From Ziziphus jujuba (Eukaryota; Streptophyta; Magnoliopsida; Rosales; Rhamnaceae), in the NCBI RefSeq assembly GCF_031755915.1, contig NC_083382.1:7936001-8000000 (forward strand): 64,000 nt of DNA, written 5' to 3'. The position numbers and the translations under genes were made by a program. Shown here in pieces: positions 61,795-64,000 of this stretch. How positions within the stretch are numbered: position 1 is the first letter of the stretch; each line of letters starts with the position of its first letter. The notes below the pieces were generated by a model that saw only the letters and a list, made by a program, of their open reading frames with translations, was not told where the DNA came from and ran no database searches.

Positions 61795-64000
61795 CACTAC
61801 GCGAAACCTAAGCTCTAGCAACACATTATTAGCGACGCTACGAGATAAATGAGTCTAAAAAAATAAAACCGCGACTTTGAGGTTAATACGTCAGTAAAAA
61901 TTCGACCAATCGACGACGCATAAAAAAAATGTTGTCGTCGAGAAGTCGCGAGAAACAAAAACACACGACGCATAAGATTTAGAGTTGCTGAATAAACACA
62001 GTTATGCGTCGCCTATTAGTGTAACATTTTTTTTTTTTGCGTTTTTTTAAGTATGTAACAGTTAATTTTCTTTCAAATTTAAATAACAAGTGAAAATGTT
62101 TAAATATTTCAGAAAATATTTTATTGATATAAGGCGACGTATACACTATTATGGGTCGCCCATTAGGGAATAAATTTATATTTTTGGGTGTTTTTTCTAA
62201 GTATTAAACAGTTGATATTCTTTCAACTTTAAATAACAAGTGAAAATGTTTAAGCAGCATGACATTTTTTTTTTTTTGAAAATTTTTTTTTAAAATATTT
62301 ATTAATGATATCAGGCGACAAGAAGAATTGTGCGTCGCCTATTAGTCTATTATCATATATTTTTTTTGAAATTTTTAGTAAGTATTAAACAATTGATTTC
62401 TTTCAACTTTAAATAACAAGTGAAAATGTTATAGCTGCTTCACAGTGCTTTTTTTTTTTTTGTTTATTCAAATAAATTTTTAGAAAATATGTTATTGATA
62501 TATGGCGACGCATAAATACCATTATGCGTCGCCTATTATTGTGAAATTTTTTTTTTGTTTTTTTCTAAGTATTAAACAGTTGATTTCTTTCAACTTTAAA
62601 TAACAAGTGAAAATGTTATAGCTGCTTCACAGTGCTTTTTTTTTTGTTTTTTCAAATAAATTTTTAGAAAATACGTTATTGATATATGGCGACGCATCAA
62701 TACTATTATGCGTCGCCTATTACTGTGAAATTTTTTTTTTTGTTTTTTTCTAAGTATTAAACAGTTGATTTCTTTCAACTTTAAATAACAAGTGAAAATG
62801 TTATAGCTGCTTCATAGTGCTTTTTTTTTTTTGTTTTTTGAAATAAATTTTTAGAAAATATGTTATTGATGTATGGCGACGCATAAATACCATTATGCGT
62901 CGCCTATTATTGTGAAATTTTTTTTTTTTGTGTTTTTCTAAGTATTAAACAGTTGATTTCTTTCAACTTTAAATAACAAGTGAAAATGTTATAGCTGCTT
63001 CACAGTGCTGTTTTTTTTTTTTTGTTTTTTCAAATAAATTTTTAGAAAATATGTTATTGATGTATGGCGACGCATAAATACCATTATGCGTCGCCTATTA
63101 TTGTGAAATTTTTTTTTTTTTGTATTAAACAGTTGATTCCTTTCAACTTTAAATAACAAGTGAAAATGTTATAGCTGCTTCACAGTGTTTTTTTTTTTTT
63201 GTTTTTTCAAATAAATTTTTAGAAAATATGTTATTGATATATGGCGACACATAAATACTATTATGCGTCGCCTATTATTGTGAAATTTGTTTTTTTGTTT
63301 TTTTCTAAGTATTAAACAGTTGATTTCTTTCAACTTTAAATAACAAGTGAAAATTTTATAGCTGCTTCACAGTGCTTTTTTTTTTTTTTTCCAAATAAAT
63401 TTTTAGAAAATATGTTATTGATATATGGCGACGCATAAATACCATTATGCGTCGCCTATCATTGTGAAAATATTTTTTTTTGTTTTTTTCTAAGTATTAA
63501 ACATGTGATTTTCTTTTAACTTTAAATAACAAGTGAAAATGTTTAAGCAGCATCACAGAGCTTTTTTTTTTGTTTTTGTTTCTTATTTCCCTTAGGCGAC
63601 CCTCAAGCTTTTTGTGCGTCGCCTATTGACTTTTTATTTAAATATTTTTTTTCCTTTGGTTTTGTGAAAATATTTATCAATCTGTTTTACTTTTGGCATC
63701 AAATAATCTGTTAAAATATTGAAGCACATAACTGTGATGGTTTTTTTTTTTTTTTTGCATTATTTGTATCAGGAGACTCTGAAGCATATTGTGCGTCGCC
63801 TATTCATCGTTTATTTTAATTATTTTTAATATTGTTTGAAATTTTGTAAAATTGGTATGTTTGAAACCAAAGTTCATGCAAAACAAATACTACCTTATGA
63901 GCGATTTTCACAAATTTGTCTACGATATTTTATATGTACAAACAAAAGCTATTAACAAAATCTAGCTATTTCACTACCATGCATATATATATTCATTGGT
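61795..64000. mobile_element. CACTA-like element, left end and interior; runs off the window
   Basis: CACTACGCGAAACC at 61795 interrupts the reverse LTR. It is followed by scattered GCGACGC, GACGACGCATA and TCGTCGAG motifs (61830-62020), resembling CACTA subterminal repeats, and then by the palindrome array. No transposase frame is seen, so this part looks non-autonomous. The assignment is weakened a little because the uninterrupted LTR also has a CACTA string at this spot (GGTCACTAATAG). Confidence 0.6.
61960..63801. repeat. Array of about ten ~183-bp units, most with a GGCGACGCATAA palindrome
   Basis: Palindrome-bearing segments begin at about 62133, 62314, 62504, 62688, 62875, 63066, 63243, 63427, 63595 and 63772, so spacing is 168-191 bp. 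A split, partial one lies near 61963-62015. The best copies read GGCGACGCATAA, a 6-base loop, then TTATGCGTCGCC, giving perfect 12-bp arms. Between them each unit has TAAGTATTAAACAGTTGATT, CAACTTTAAATAACAAGTG, GTTATAGCTGCTTCACAGTG and a poly-T run of varying length. Central units are most alike; units at both edges are diverged, as expected for an array grown by unequal exchange. Confidence 0.88.

Overview
This is a stretch of plant nuclear genome. The host looks like a eudicot, probably a woody rosid, but the sequence alone does not fix the species. Evidence: AT-rich intergenic DNA with GT-AG introns, wall-associated receptor kinase-like (WAKL) genes with the usual exon plan (GUB_WAK domain / EGF / transmembrane plus kinase), plant Ty1/copia and Ty3/gypsy retrotransposons primed by initiator tRNA-Met, and CACTA-type DNA-transposon ends. 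No rRNA, tRNA, CRISPR array or bacterial-type operon was recognised.

Layout. (1) 1-461 is the end of a CACTA element. (2) 1026-5087 (minus strand) is the one complete WAKL receptor kinase: four exons, 752 aa, all catalytic motifs present. Its upstream DNA (5.2-8.1 kb) is locally duplicated, and one duplicate carries a 682-bp MITE. (3) 10.5-20.5 kb holds WAKL pseudogene pieces. One kinase exon is split by a copia solo LTR (11276-11606), and an intron is split by a decayed 5.5-kb copia element (12645-18119). (4) 22.9-31.3 kb holds a second WAKL locus, rearranged. It has a kinase exon with a nonsense codon in the glycine loop (23507-24651), then an intron stuffed with a CACTA-like element that itself contains a gypsy solo LTR (24947-27595). 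Beyond that is a separate gene, 28268-31259, that reads cleanly from signal peptide through the membrane span and then stops without a kinase domain. (5) 34600-37322 is another gypsy solo LTR. (6) 38310-49203 is a complete, apparently very young chromodomain gypsy (Tekay/Del-like) element with 3.07-kb LTRs and an unbroken 1524-codon gag-pol reading frame. (7) 49580-61794 is an older, decayed gypsy element of another family. Its forward LTR is interrupted by a 4-kb solo LTR (49965-53940), its gag-pol is decayed, and a second LTR of the same family lies in the opposite orientation (59089-61794), forming a large inverted repeat. (8) 61795 to the window end is another CACTA-like element; within it lies an array of about ten ~183-bp units, most carrying a 12-bp-arm palindrome.

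How it fits together. A tandem WAKL cluster, all on the minus strand, has been repeatedly duplicated, recombined and used as a landing site for LTR retrotransposons and CACTA elements. Every LTR insertion whose two flanks are visible has a matching target-site duplication (AAAGG, TAAAT, CTTAC, ATAAT, CATGG; CAAC for the full gypsy), so the nesting order can be read. I did not find a clearly unprecedented biochemical system. The most notable items are the kinase-less WAKL receptor, the probable spliced leader intron inside the gypsy LTRs, the young intact gypsy element, the inverted LTR pair, and the palindrome array at the right end.
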